64,000 bases of DNA from Amycolatopsis coloradensis (GTDB lineage Bacteria > Actinomycetota > Actinomycetes > Mycobacteriales > Pseudonocardiaceae): assembly GCF_001953865.1 (NCBI RefSeq), contig NZ_MQUQ01000010.1:158435-222434 (forward strand). The letters are read 5' to 3'. Shown one piece after another: positions 29,243 to 37,291 of the stretch. The notes beneath the pieces are model-generated. The model did no database searches. It was not told the DNA's origin and saw only the letters and a program-made list of their open reading frames with translations. The stretch's first letter is position 1; every line of letters starts with the position of its first letter. The position numbers and the translations under genes are program-made.

Positions 29243-30389
29243 ACCCGTGCCGTCGGGCCAGCAGCACCACGGCGAGCGTCGGCAGGAGCAGGATCAGGAC
29301 GGTCCAGGGGAACGACTCGGCGCCGAACCCGGCGAGAAGGACGCCACCGGCGATCCCGCCGCCCGCCATCGCGGCGTTCCACAGGGTGACCAGCATGGCC
29401 TGCGCGATGTCCGCCACGCCGCCCTTGTCACCCGCCTGCGCGGCGGCGGTCTGCAGCAGGGTCGGGATGCCGCCCCAGCCGAGTCCCCACAGAATTGCCG
29501 CGACGTAGACCAGCGCCGGGCTTTCGCCCAGCAGAGCCAAAATCGTCGCTCCGATGGCGACGAGGACGGTGCCGGCGACGGTCAGGGACCGCAGTCGCCG
29601 GTCGATGCGGACGCCGACGACCCAGATGCTGACCATCGACGCCAGACCGAACACCAAGAGGATCCGATCGACCGCGCCGCCCATCGAGACGTATTCGAGG
29701 AAAGTGGCGATGTAGGTGTAGAGGATGTTGTGCGCCAGCACGAAGGCCAGCGTGACGAACAGGACCGCGGCCACGCCGGGCACGGCCAGGGTCCGGCGCA
29801 CCGGGAGCCTGCCGCCCTTGTCCTGCCCCGGGAAATCGGGGACGGCCAGCGCGATCCAGCCGAGCAGGCCGAGCGCGATCGCCGACATGAGCGAGAACGT
29901 CACCTGCCAGCCGAAGAGGTTGCCCAGGAACGTTCCGGCGGGGATGCCGAGCGAAAGCGCGAGCGGGATACCGGTCATCACCACGGCGATCGCCCTGCCC
30001 TGCACCGGTTCCGGCGCCATCAGCCGGGCATACCCGGCCAGCAGCGCCCAGACCACGCCCGCCGCGATCCCGGCGACGAATCGCGCGCCGAGGGTCAGGG
30101 GGTAGTTCGTGGACAGCGCCGTGACCGTGTTGGCGACGGCGAAACCGGCCACCCCGGCCAGGAGCAAACGTTTGCGGCGCCAGCCGGCCGTCGCGGCGGA
30201 CAGCGGGATCGCGGTGAGCGCGGTGCCGATCGCGTACACCGTCACCAGCTGGCCGGTCGCCGCTTCGCCGACGCCGAGACCGGCGCTCATCGCGGGCAGC
30301 ACCCCGGCGGGCAAGGCTTCGGTGAGGACGGTGACGAACGCCGCCGTGGTCAGCGCGAGCAGCGCGCCCAGTGGGAGTTTCGGAGTCAT
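29163..30389 (-). CDS. MFS transporter, DHA1 family
   Basis: A 408-residue, twelve-helix transporter starting MTPKLPLGALLALTTAAFVTVLTEALPAGVLPAMS, with the ARFVAGIAAGVVWALLAGYARL and GIPAGTFLGNLFGWQVTF segments of the AraJ/PbuE-like drug:H+ antiporter group. The last 25 or so residues are polar and encoded antisense to the LysR gene. A MerR regulator is divergent and a clear dyad lies between, so it is probably an inducible efflux pump controlled by that regulator. Confidence 0.9.
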   Translation of the reverse strand: MTPKLPLGALLALTTAAFVTVLTEALPAGVLPAMSAGLGVGEAATGQLVTVYAIGTALTAIPLSAATAGWRRKRLLLAGVAGFAVANTVTALSTNYPLTLGARFVAGIAAGVVWALLAGYARLMAPEPVQGRAIAVVMTGIPLALSLGIPAGTFLGNLFGWQVTFSLMSAIALGLLGWIALAVPDFPGQDKGGRLPVRRTLAVPGVAAVLFVTLAFVLAHNILYTYIATFLEYVSMGGAVDRILLVFGLASMVSIWVVGVRIDRRLRSLTVAGTVLVAIGATILALLGESPALVYVAAILWGLGWGGIPTLLQTAAAQAGDKGGVADIAQAMLVTLWNAAMAGGGIAGGVLLAGFGAESFPWTVLILLLPTLAVVLLARRHGFTAAVPDASGSPREPGRQRREARTRA

Positions 30390-30404
30390 GGTCCGTATGC
30401 TCGA

Positions 30405-30426
30405 ACCATCACATAGATGTGAAGGT
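30405..30426. promoter_or_regulatory. MerR-type operator between efflux pump and merR gene
   Basis: ACCATCACATAGATGTGAAGGT has 10-base arms with one mismatch. On the minus strand TTGACC directly overlaps its edge, with the dyad filling the spacer, as in MerR-regulated promoters with a 19-20 base spacer. The -10 is not convincing and the pump's ATG lies only 35 bases past the -35, so its mRNA may be leaderless. Confidence 0.65.
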
Positions 30427-30453
30427 CAAGCCGGGCGGAGTGAGGTGGCGCAC

Positions 30454-30816
30454 ATGCGGATCGGTGAGCTGTCGGAGCGGACGGGGACGTCGCGCCGTCT
30501 GCTGCGGTACTACGAGGAACAGGGTCTCATCATCTCGGAACGGCAGGCCAACGGCTACCGGGACTACGACGAGTCGTCGGTCGACCGGGTCATCCAGGTC
30601 CGGGGCCTGCTCGACGCCGGGCTGCCGACGCGGATCATCAAGCAGATCCTGCCGTGCCTCGACAAACCCCGGCAGATCTACTTCCCGGACGCGACCAGGG
30701 AGATGCTCGAAACCCTGGAGACCGAACGCGACCGGATGACGCGGCGGGCCGAATGCCTGCTCCGCAACCGGGATGCCATCACCGAGTACCTCGACGCCGT
30801 CCGCGCTCGCCGGTGA
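30454..30816 (+). CDS. MerR family transcriptional regulator
   Basis: A 120-residue MerR regulator: MRIGELSERTGTSRRLLRYYEEQGLIISERQANGYRDYD, then the dimerisation helix with DRVIQVRGLLDAGLPTRIIKQILPCL. No metal-binding cysteine cluster is seen, so an organic effector is likelier. GAGG precedes the ATG. It is divergent from the MFS gene and shares the dyad at 30405-30426. Confidence 0.9.
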   Translation: MRIGELSERTGTSRRLLRYYEEQGLIISERQANGYRDYDESSVDRVIQVRGLLDAGLPTRIIKQILPCLDKPRQIYFPDATREMLETLETERDRMTRRAECLLRNRDAITEYLDAVRARR

Positions 30817-30904
30817 GCCGAAGGACGTTTTCCCCGGATCGGGCCCGGGGAGCTCCTTTCGCCGCGTCTCATGTGGGGAAGATCCCCTTCAGGTCTCTTC
30901 GGCC

Positions 30905-30954
30905 TTGACACGGTGAGAAAGCGCTTTCAGGATGAGCGTGGGAAAGCGCTTTCA
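30905..30954 (+). promoter_or_regulatory. Promoter with twin LacI/GalR-type operators
   Basis: TTGACA (30905-30910), a 17-base spacer and CAGGAT (30928-30933) form a good promoter. TGAGAAAGCGCTTTCA (30914-30929) fills the spacer, and TGGGAAAGCGCTTTCA (30939-30954) covers the start region 25 bases on. Both match the LacI-family palindrome with the central CG. Binding of both would block the promoter. Confidence 0.85.
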
Positions 30955-30965
30955 AAGGAGAACGG

Positions 30966-32105
30966 ATGACCACGCGGAAACTCGGCGTCGTGATGAACGG
31001 CGTCACCGGGCGGATGGGCTACCGGCAGCACCTGGTGCGCTCGGTGCTGGCGATCAGGGAGGCGGGCGGGGTCGAGCTGGCCGACGGGTCGCGGGTCCAG
31101 CTGGAGCCGGTCCTGGTGGGGCGCAACGCCGACAAGCTCGAAGAGATCGCCAAGCGGCACGGGCTGACCCGCTGGACCACCGACCTCGACGCCGCGCTCG
31201 GCGACGACGACCTCCCGCTCTACTTCGACGCGCAGCTGACCGCCGTCCGGGAGAAGTCGATCGTCCGCGCCATCGACGCGGGCAAGCACGTCTACACCGA
31301 AAAGCCGGTGGCGGAGTCGGTCGAGGGCGCGCTCGCCCTGGCGCGGCACGCGGAGGCGGCCGGGGTCAAGAACGGCGTCGTCCACGACAAGCTGTACCTC
31401 CCCGGCCTGCTCAAACTGAAGCGGCTGATCGACAGCGGCTTCTTCGGCCAGGTGCTTTCCGTGCGCGGAGAGTTCGGGTACTGGGTCTTCGAGGGCGACT
31501 GGCAGGCGGCGCAGCGCCCGAGCTGGAACTACCGCGCCGAAGACGGCGGCGGCATCGTCGTCGACATGTTCTGCCACTGGAACTACGTGCTGGAGAACCT
31601 CTTCGGCGCCGTCAACGCCGTGACCGCGAAGGCCGTCACCCACATCCCGGAGCGCGTCGACGAGAAGGGCGAGCGATACGCCGCCACGGCCGACGACGCC
31701 GCGTACGCGATCTTCGAGCTCGAAGGCGGGGTCATCGCCCAGCTCAACTCGTCCTGGTGCGTGCGGGTGCACCGTGACGAACTGGTGGAGTTCCAGGTCG
31801 ACGGCACGCGCGGCAGCGCCGTCGCGGGTCTGCACAAATGCGTCGTCCAGCCGAGGGAGGCCACGCCGAAGCCGGTGTGGAACCCGGATCTGGCCGAGAC
31901 CCGATCGTACCGCGCGCAGTGGCAGGAAGTGCCGGACAACGAGGACTTCAGCAACGGTTTCCGCGCCCAGTGGGAGCAGTTCATCCGCCACGTCGTCGAG
32001 GACGCGCCGCATCCGTACGATTTCATGGCGGGCGTGCGCGGCATCCGGCTCGCGGAAGCCGGTCTCGAGTCCTCGCGGGAGAACCGCCGGATCTCGCTCG
32101 CCTGA
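30966..32105 (+). CDS. Gfo/Idh/MocA family oxidoreductase
   Basis: A 379-residue NAD(P)-dependent dehydrogenase: N-terminal Rossmann fold (KLGVVMNGVTGRMGYRQH, with the glycine loop in GVTGRMG), the family motif KHVYTEKPVAES containing the catalytic-site EKP, and a C-terminal alpha/beta domain. Members oxidise sugars, inositols or keto-sugars. AAAGGAG lies 6 bases before the ATG. It stands alone with LacI-type operators directly upstream, pointing to induction by a carbohydrate; usual partner genes (isomerase, aldolase-like) are absent here. Confidence 0.9.
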   Translation: MTTRKLGVVMNGVTGRMGYRQHLVRSVLAIREAGGVELADGSRVQLEPVLVGRNADKLEEIAKRHGLTRWTTDLDAALGDDDLPLYFDAQLTAVREKSIVRAIDAGKHVYTEKPVAESVEGALALARHAEAAGVKNGVVHDKLYLPGLLKLKRLIDSGFFGQVLSVRGEFGYWVFEGDWQAAQRPSWNYRAEDGGGIVVDMFCHWNYVLENLFGAVNAVTAKAVTHIPERVDEKGERYAATADDAAYAIFELEGGVIAQLNSSWCVRVHRDELVEFQVDGTRGSAVAGLHKCVVQPREATPKPVWNPDLAETRSYRAQWQEVPDNEDFSNGFRAQWEQFIRHVVEDAPHPYDFMAGVRGIRLAEAGLESSRENRRISLA

Positions 32106-32107
32106 CG

Positions 32108-32184
32108 TCGTGTGATCGCCGCTCAGTCACGCGTGTTCGCCGCTTAAGCACGCGTGTTCGCCGTCCAGTCACGCGTGATCGCCG
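32108..32184. repeat. 21-bp direct repeats of the CACGCGTGTTCGCCG family
   Basis: Four successive units, three of exactly 21 bases: CTCAGTCACGCGTGTTCGCCG, CTTAAGCACGCGTGTTCGCCG and TCCAGTCACGCGTGATCGCCG, preceded by a partial GTGTGATCGCCG. It lies between convergent genes and is related to the cluster at 23056-23170. Confidence 0.75.
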
Positions 32185-32208
32185 GACGGCAGGCCGGACC
32201 TCGCTCGC

Positions 32209-32952
32209 TTAGCGGCCGAAGACCGCTCCAGGGTCCTCGGCGATCAGCACCGAGATCTCCCGGATCTTGCGGTTCGTGTGCTGTGACGCCTCGGTGAGCC
32301 AGCGGAAGGCTTCCTCGGCGTTCAGTTCCAGACGTGCCATCACGATGCCCTTCGCGGTGGCGATGGCGTCCCTGGTCTCCAACGCGGCGACCAGGGTGTC
32401 CGCCTGTTTTTCGGCGGCGGCCCAGCGGGACGCGGTCAGGATGATCGCCGAAATCGCCGAAGTGAACATCGCGACCAGGGCCGCCTCGACCGGGTCGAAG
32501 GCGTTCTCCTCGAAGCTCCAGACGTTGAGCGCCCCCGTCAGCGGCTCGGTTTCACGCCGGTTGACATGTGCTTCGTCGGGGACGAACAGCGGGCAGGCCA
32601 GCGCGGTCCGCACGCCGAGCTGTTCGGCGGCGGCCGCGAAATCCGGCCAGCGTTCGGCGGCCGTCTCCAGCCGGGTCCGGACGATCGTCCCGCCCTCGGC
32701 GGCCTTCAGGCAGGGACCCTCGTTCGCGCTGTACTGCGCCTTGTCCAGGGGGAGCAGGGACTCGTCGGTGACGGCGACGGTGCTCGGCTCGTTGTCGGAG
32801 TACAGCGTGACGGTGGCGGCGTCCGCGCCCGGCAGCAGGCCGACCACCTTCTTCGCCACCCGCTCCAACAGGTCGTCACGGGGCTCGTCGAGCCTGATCG
32901 ACTCCGTGAGTTCCCGCAACGCCGACGCGGTGTCGCGAAACTGATCCATCAT
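32209..32952 (-). CDS. GAF-ANTAR domain regulator
   Basis: A 247-residue protein: GAF domain (about 20-165) and ANTAR RNA-binding domain (about 180-240, ALETRDAIATAKGIVMARLELNAEEAFRWLTEAS). ANTAR proteins bind dual-hexaloop RNA and act as antiterminators in response to the sensor domain. AAAGGGAC precedes the tandem ATG-ATG at 32952/32949. It stands alone on this strand. Its RNA targets cannot be located from here. Confidence 0.88.
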   Translation of the reverse strand: MMDQFRDTASALRELTESIRLDEPRDDLLERVAKKVVGLLPGADAATVTLYSDNEPSTVAVTDESLLPLDKAQYSANEGPCLKAAEGGTIVRTRLETAAERWPDFAAAAEQLGVRTALACPLFVPDEAHVNRRETEPLTGALNVWSFEENAFDPVEAALVAMFTSAISAIILTASRWAAAEKQADTLVAALETRDAIATAKGIVMARLELNAEEAFRWLTEASQHTNRKIREISVLIAEDPGAVFGR

Positions 32953-33104
32953 GTCCCTTTCCCACGGCCGGTCCGGGCGGACAGGCCTCCTCAAAACGTA
33001 CTCGTTCCGGCTAGCCGGGCATTGGCCGATTCGGGGTAACCCTCGGACGGTGACCCGCCGGTTCGACGGTCAGCACCTAAGCGCTAGTGCCCCGCTCGCG
33101 TTTC

Positions 33105-33560
33105 GTCCTCTGGTTGAGGTAGTTGCACGCGCAACTACCGCAACCAGAGGACTACTTGCAGGTGGTGGCCGTCGTGTCGTGTCTGTGGGCTCCCTTCGCC
33201 GCATCTGACGCGGCGAAGGGAGCCTGCGGCCCCGGTCTGTCGCGGGTCGCAAGTGGCCCCAATGTGGCATTGGGTGCGTTGGGTGCACCCGATGCCACAT
33301 GGGATGCACGCGGCCTCGCGTTCGCCCTGGCCGCAAGTAGCCGACTACTTGCTCCGCCCGGCCCGCGCACCAGCGCTCCCAATGCCACATCGGGACCGCT
33401 CAACGCCCCCAATGCCGCATTGGGGCCATGCCCCCGAGCGCGCCAACCGAACGCAAGTAGTCCTCTACTAGTTGCGGTAGTTGCACACGCAACGAACGCG
33501 AGTAGTCCTCTGGTTGCGGTAGTTGCACGCGCAAGGACCGCAAGTAGAGGATGAAACGCG
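33105..33560. repeat. Nest of dispersed palindromic repeats
   Basis: About 450 bases without a gene, built of repeats. The GTCCTCT family occurs at 33105-33152 (22-bp arms, one mismatch) and twice more between 33455 and 33560. A perfect 15-bp hairpin lies at 33188-33224 (GGCTCCCTTCGCCGC arms). Four copies of a CCCAATGCCACATTGGG-like palindrome lie between 33250 and 33430, and CAAGTAGCCGACTACTTG lies near 33334. Confidence 0.8.
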
Positions 33561-33570
33561 GGGCGTTGCT

Positions 33571-33591
33571 GAAGTGCGGAATCCGTGCTTC
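33571..33591. promoter_or_regulatory. Candidate TetR auto-operator
   Basis: GAAGTGCGGAATCCGTGCTTC is a 21-base interrupted palindrome with 8 of 10 arm positions paired around a central A, ending 9 bases before the GTG start of the TetR gene. Confidence 0.55.
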
Positions 33592-33600
33592 ACTCCTTGC

Positions 33601-34200
33601 GTGCCGTACCGACGTACCCCGAAGACGCAGGCCAGGCTGGACTCCCAGCGCGGGGAAATCCTCGCCGCCGCCATCGCGTTGCTGGCCGAGACCGGCTACG
33701 CGGGCTGCTCGATGGCCGCGGTCGCCGCGCGGGCGGGCGTCGGCACCGGAAGCGTGTACCGGCAATTCCCCTCCAAGGCCGACCTGGTCGTCGAGGTCTT
33801 CCGCGAGGTGGTCTCCCGCGAGGTCACGGCCGTCGAGGCCGCCGCGTCCCAAGGTGACGTCCGGGAGCGGGTGGTCGCGGTGATCGAGACCTTCGCGGGC
33901 CGGGCGCTGAAGGCCCCGCGGCTGGCGTACGCCTTGCTGGCCGAACCGGTCGACGCCGTGGTGGAGGCCGAGCGGCTGGTGTTCCGCCGCGCGTTCCGCG
34001 AAGTGATCGCCAGGAACATCGCCGACGGAGTCGCCAGGGGACTGCTGCCCCCGCAGGACGCCGAAGCGACCGCCGCCGCGCTGGTCGGCGCGGGCGCGGA
34101 AATGCTGGTCGGCCCCCTGGCCGGGGACGGCGGCCCGGACACGATCCCGAATCTGGTCACGTTCACCCTTCGCGCGCTGGGAGGTTCCGATGGCGTTTGA
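33601..34200 (+). CDS. TetR family transcriptional regulator
   Basis: A 199-residue TetR regulator starting VPYRRTPKTQARLDSQRGEILAAAIALLAETGYAGCSMAAVAARAGVGTGSVYRQFPSKADL, the whole DNA-binding domain being intact. No ribosome site precedes GTG 33601, so the message may be leaderless. The 3' end overlaps the crotonase gene by 11 bases, placing regulator and enzymes in one operon likely repressed through the palindrome at 33571-33591. Confidence 0.9.
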   Translation: MPYRRTPKTQARLDSQRGEILAAAIALLAETGYAGCSMAAVAARAGVGTGSVYRQFPSKADLVVEVFREVVSREVTAVEAAASQGDVRERVVAVIETFAGRALKAPRLAYALLAEPVDAVVEAERLVFRRAFREVIARNIADGVARGLLPPQDAEATAAALVGAGAEMLVGPLAGDGGPDTIPNLVTFTLRALGGSDGV

Positions 34201-35071
34201 GACGCTCACCTACCGCGTCGCGGACCGAAAGGCCTACCTGACGTTGAACCGCCCAGAGCGGCTCAACGCGATCACCGACGTCATGCCCGGGGAGATCCGG
34301 CAGGCCGTCGAGCGGGCGAACGAGGACGACGCGGTCCGGGTGATCGTGGTGCGGGGCGAGGGCCGGTCGTTCTGCGCCGGGTACGACCTCAAGCAGTTCG
34401 CCGAGCAGGACGCCGAAGGCCGCTGGAACCAGGGCCCGGTATGGGATCCGGTCAAGGACTACCGGGTGATGAAGCGCAACACCGACGACTTCTTCAGCCT
34501 GTGGCGGTCGCTGAAACCCACGATCTGCCAGGTACAGGGACACGCGATCGCGGGCGGCAGCGACATCGCGCTGTCATGCGACGTGCTGCTCATGGCGACC
34601 GACGCGCGCATCGGCTATCCGCCCGCACGGGTGTGGGGCTGCCCGACGACCGCGATGTGGGTCTACCGCGTCGGCGCCCAGCGCGCGAAACGGATGCTGC
34701 TCACCGGCGACACCATCGACGGCGCCACCGCGGCGGAATGGGGGCTCGCGCTCGACGCCGTGGACCCCGGACAGCTGGAAACCGCCACCGAGGAACTGGC
34801 CGACCGGATGGCCGGGGTGCCGACCAACCAGCTGGTGATGCAGAAACTGATGATCAACCAGGCCTACGACAACATGGGCCTGTCCGGCACCCAGACACTC
34901 GCGACGTTCTTCGACGGCATCACCCGGCACACGCCGGAAGGCCGCTGGTTCCGCGAGTTCGCCGCACGCGACGGTTTCCACGAGGCGGTGGCCTACCGCG
35001 ATTCCGGACAGGTCATCCCGGACGGCGGCGGACCGCTGCCGGAGAGCAAGGATTTGAGGAGGTCGTCATGA
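34190..35071 (+). CDS. Enoyl-CoA hydratase/isomerase (crotonase) family protein
   Basis: A 293-residue crotonase: LNRPERLNAITDVM, the CoA and oxyanion loops RSFCAGYDLKQF and QGHAIAGGSDIALSCDVLL, then PPARVWGCPTTAMWVYRVG. The Glu pair typical of true hydratases is not obvious (second loop reads ARVWGCPTT), so the reaction may differ. It overlaps both the TetR gene (11 bases) and the diiron oxygenase gene (ATGA), indicating a dedicated acyl-CoA pathway. Confidence 0.9.
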   Translation: MAFETLTYRVADRKAYLTLNRPERLNAITDVMPGEIRQAVERANEDDAVRVIVVRGEGRSFCAGYDLKQFAEQDAEGRWNQGPVWDPVKDYRVMKRNTDDFFSLWRSLKPTICQVQGHAIAGGSDIALSCDVLLMATDARIGYPPARVWGCPTTAMWVYRVGAQRAKRMLLTGDTIDGATAAEWGLALDAVDPGQLETATEELADRMAGVPTNQLVMQKLMINQAYDNMGLSGTQTLATFFDGITRHTPEGRWFREFAARDGFHEAVAYRDSGQVIPDGGGPLPESKDLRRSS

Positions 35072-35958
35072 CCGCGAACACCGAAAGTGAACGAGTCGCC
35101 GAGCGACTGCAACGTTCTTCCGCACGGCTTTCCTACGACCCGGACGTCGACGTCGACTGGATGGCACCGTTGGTCGACGGTGCCTACGGCAAGGCACCGG
35201 AACGATGTTCCCTGTACGGCACCGAGTTGTGGGAACGGCTCGACGAGGACCAGCGCGCCGAACTGAGCCGTCAGGAGGCCGCGGCCGCGGCGGCGTCGGG
35301 GATCTGGTTCGAGCTGATCCTGATGCAGGGCCTGGTGCGCCACGTGTACAACAGCGACCCGACGACGCACAACGCCCAGTACGCGCTCACCGAGATCGCC
35401 GACGAATGCCGTCACAGCACCATGTTCGCCCGCTCGATCGCGAAGACCGGCGGTGTCGTCCGCCGCCCCAGCCGCTCGGCGCACCGGGCGGGCAAGGTGT
35501 TCGGCGCGGTCTGCGGCCCGGCGCTGCTGTTCGCCGGAGCCATCTACGTCGAAGAACTCGCCGACGGCATGCAACGCGAGATGATGCGCGATTCCAGCCT
35601 GCAACCGATGATCCGGATGATCTCGCGTATCCACGTCATCGAGGAAGCGCGCCACATCAGCTTCGCCAAGGACGAACTGGGCAGGGCATGGGCCCGCCAC
35701 GGCCGAGCCGGTCGCGAGCTGATCCGCTGGGCGATCGCAGGCATGGCGTACGTGGCGACGTCGGAGTTGTTGCACCCCAAGGCATACACCTCCGTCGGAC
35801 TCGACCCCCGCGAAGCCCGCCAAGTCGCCGCCGCGAACCCGCACTGGCGCCGGACGAAGGCGGCGTGGGCGGCCAAGGCCGTCGAGTACTTCACCGACAT
35901 CGGGCTCATCGGCGGCCCGAGCCGCCGTCTGTGGCGCCGTGCCGGCGTCCTTGACTGA
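35068..35958 (+). CDS. AurF-like diiron oxygenase
   Basis: A 296-residue all-helical protein with the carboxylate-bridged diiron ligands of the p-aminobenzoate N-oxygenase (AurF) family: EIADECRHSTMF, YVEELADGM and IHVIEEARHISFAKDEL. AurF oxidises arylamines to nitroarenes; many actinobacterial relatives have unknown substrates, some hydroxylating lipids or CoA thioesters. GAGGAGG precedes the ATG, which overlaps the crotonase stop. The partner crotonase suggests an acyl-CoA or fatty-acid substrate; this is inference. Confidence 0.87.
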   Translation: MTANTESERVAERLQRSSARLSYDPDVDVDWMAPLVDGAYGKAPERCSLYGTELWERLDEDQRAELSRQEAAAAAASGIWFELILMQGLVRHVYNSDPTTHNAQYALTEIADECRHSTMFARSIAKTGGVVRRPSRSAHRAGKVFGAVCGPALLFAGAIYVEELADGMQREMMRDSSLQPMIRMISRIHVIEEARHISFAKDELGRAWARHGRAGRELIRWAIAGMAYVATSELLHPKAYTSVGLDPREARQVAAANPHWRRTKAAWAAKAVEYFTDIGLIGGPSRRLWRRAGVLD

Positions 35959-35977
35959 ACTTCGACGAAAGGAACCC

Positions 35978-36235
35978 ATGTCCGCACGCACCGGCCAGGT
36001 CCTCGGCTTCACCATCGCCGCGACCGGTCTCGCCCACTTCGCCGCCCCGGCCGCGTTCGAACCGGTGACGAAGATGGCCTTCGCCGACGACGTCCGCAAC
36101 TGGACCTATCGCAACGGCGCCACCGAACTCGCCATCGGGCTCGCGATCGCGGCGGCTCCCACCCGGAAGGCGGGGTTCGCGGGACTGGCCGTCTACGCCG
36201 GTTGGCTCGCGCGCCGCGTTCTCACCCGGCGCTGA
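35978..36235 (+). CDS. Small membrane protein, DoxX-like
   Basis: An 85-residue protein with two or three hydrophobic helices: VLGFTIAATGLAHFAAPAAFEPVT and TELAIGLAIAAAPTRKAGFAGLAVYAG. The TGLAHFAAPAAFEPVTK segment resembles small DoxX-related membrane proteins. AAAGGAA precedes the ATG; 19 bases separate it from the oxygenase gene, making it the last gene of the TetR operon. Function unknown. Confidence 0.8.
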   Translation: MSARTGQVLGFTIAATGLAHFAAPAAFEPVTKMAFADDVRNWTYRNGATELAIGLAIAAAPTRKAGFAGLAVYAGWLARRVLTRR

Positions 36236-36373
36236 CGGGTCGGCGGGGGTACCCTATCAATGCCCACGCCGGAAGCGCCGAGACCACGCTCTTCGCGTCG
36301 ATCATCCCACTGAAGCCGATCCCCACCACGGTCGGCGGACCAGGAGCCCGAGCGTGTCTCCCAGTCGAGAGCG

Positions 36374-36865
36374 GTGCCTGTCGTGAACCCCCGCCTGGTT
36401 TTGGCCGCGGCGGTGGAAGAACCGGTCTGGCTGCGGTGGACGGTGGTGCCCGAGGAGGACCGGGCGCTGACTTTCGTCTATCTCGTCGCCCGCCGGACCG
36501 GCCGGTCGCCCGCCTCGGCGGCGAGATTGTGCACTCGCCTGCTGTCCAGGCGTACCCGTGGCCGGACGGCCGGAGCGAGAAACGCGCGGGCTTCTTGGGT
36601 GGCGGAGCTGCGCGTCCGGCTCCGGCGGCGGCGCCGTGCCCAGGTGTTCGACGAGGCCCTCGCCGACGCGACGGTGCTGGACGAGCTGGCCTTGTTGCCG
36701 CCGCGCCAGCGGTTCGCGGTGTGGGAAGCGGTGATCCGGCATCGGAAGGTCACCGATATCGCCCAGGACACCGGCTGGACAAGGGGACAGGCCGGCCGTC
36801 TGCTGCACGCCGGGATGTCTTCGCTGGCCACGCGGGTGAAGTCCGGCCAAGGAGATCTGTCGTGA
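36374..36865 (+). CDS. Degenerate sigma-70-like (region 4) protein
   Basis: A 163-residue basic protein. Its C-terminal half LDELALLPPRQRFAVWEAVIRHRKVTDIAQDTGWTRGQAGRLLHAGMSSLATRV resembles sigma region 4 with a helix-turn-helix; the N-terminal half lacks a convincing region 2 core-binding helix and is very Arg-rich. It may be a stand-alone region 4 DNA-binding protein or a diverged group 4 sigma factor. GTG 36383 is an alternative start. The stop overlaps the next small gene by 4 bases (GTGA). Confidence 0.7.
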   Translation: MPVVNPRLVLAAAVEEPVWLRWTVVPEEDRALTFVYLVARRTGRSPASAARLCTRLLSRRTRGRTAGARNARASWVAELRVRLRRRRRAQVFDEALADATVLDELALLPPRQRFAVWEAVIRHRKVTDIAQDTGWTRGQAGRLLHAGMSSLATRVKSGQGDLS

Positions 36866-36975
36866 CCACGACGACCCGGGGACCGGAGATCATCGGCAAG
36901 GAACTGGATTCGCTGCGCCGGCGGGTCGTCGCGGTGCAGCGGCTCAGCCAGGTGCCGGGCCGGATCTGCCGCTGA
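36862..36975 (+). CDS. 37-residue protein coupled to the sigma-like gene
   Basis: GTG 36862 overlaps the upstream TGA and is preceded by AAGGAG at 36849-36854, 7 bases away, an ideal ribosome site. The peptide begins VTTTTRGPEIIGKELDSLRR and is predicted to form one basic amphipathic helix. The coupling suggests it acts with the sigma-like protein, for example as an adaptor or antagonist; this is inference. No homologue is recognised. Confidence 0.6.
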   Translation: MTTTTRGPEIIGKELDSLRRRVVAVQRLSQVPGRICR

Positions 36976-37033
36976 TCCACTCCCACGTCGCCGCGAACGG
37001 GCGTAGACACGAGGGAGGGAAGCACGGCCTGAG

Positions 37034-37291
37034 ATCCAAGCACGCAAGCGATACGACCTCGTCCGGTGCACCGTCGTCGGGCACATCCACTACGGACTGC
37101 TGATTGAAACCGGAGACGGCGAGCCGTGGCCCGCTGTCGGCCAGCAGCTTCGCTGTGTGGTCTTGGGCTATGCGAGACGCGGCAACCGCATCCCGGTCGC
37201 GGCGACGCCGTCGTACGTCGATGCCCTGGCCGCGGCCGAGGACCGTGTCGCCGCCGCGAAGGCCTACCGCCGACCGGAGCAGGACGCCTGA
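37034..37291 (+). CDS. Small protein frame without a canonical start
   Basis: An 85-codon open frame with strong third-position GC bias, beginning around PEIQARKRYDLVRCTVVGHIHYGLLIETGDG and ending AYRRPEQDA at a TGA (37289-37291). The in-frame stop at about 37003 leaves no ATG, GTG or TTG before the conserved-looking part; only CTG or ATT codons are available, and GAGGGAGG lies at about 37010. Either a rare start is used, or the gene lost its start by a frameshift. No family recognised. Confidence 0.45.
   Translation: MQARKRYDLVRCTVVGHIHYGLLIETGDGEPWPAVGQQLRCVVLGYARRGNRIPVAATPSYVDALAAAEDRVAAAKAYRRPEQDA

Noticed and set aside
23056..32184. Possible CRISPR arrays
   Set aside because: The 21-bp units are contiguous, without unique spacers, and the other cluster is in mixed orientation; no cas genes.
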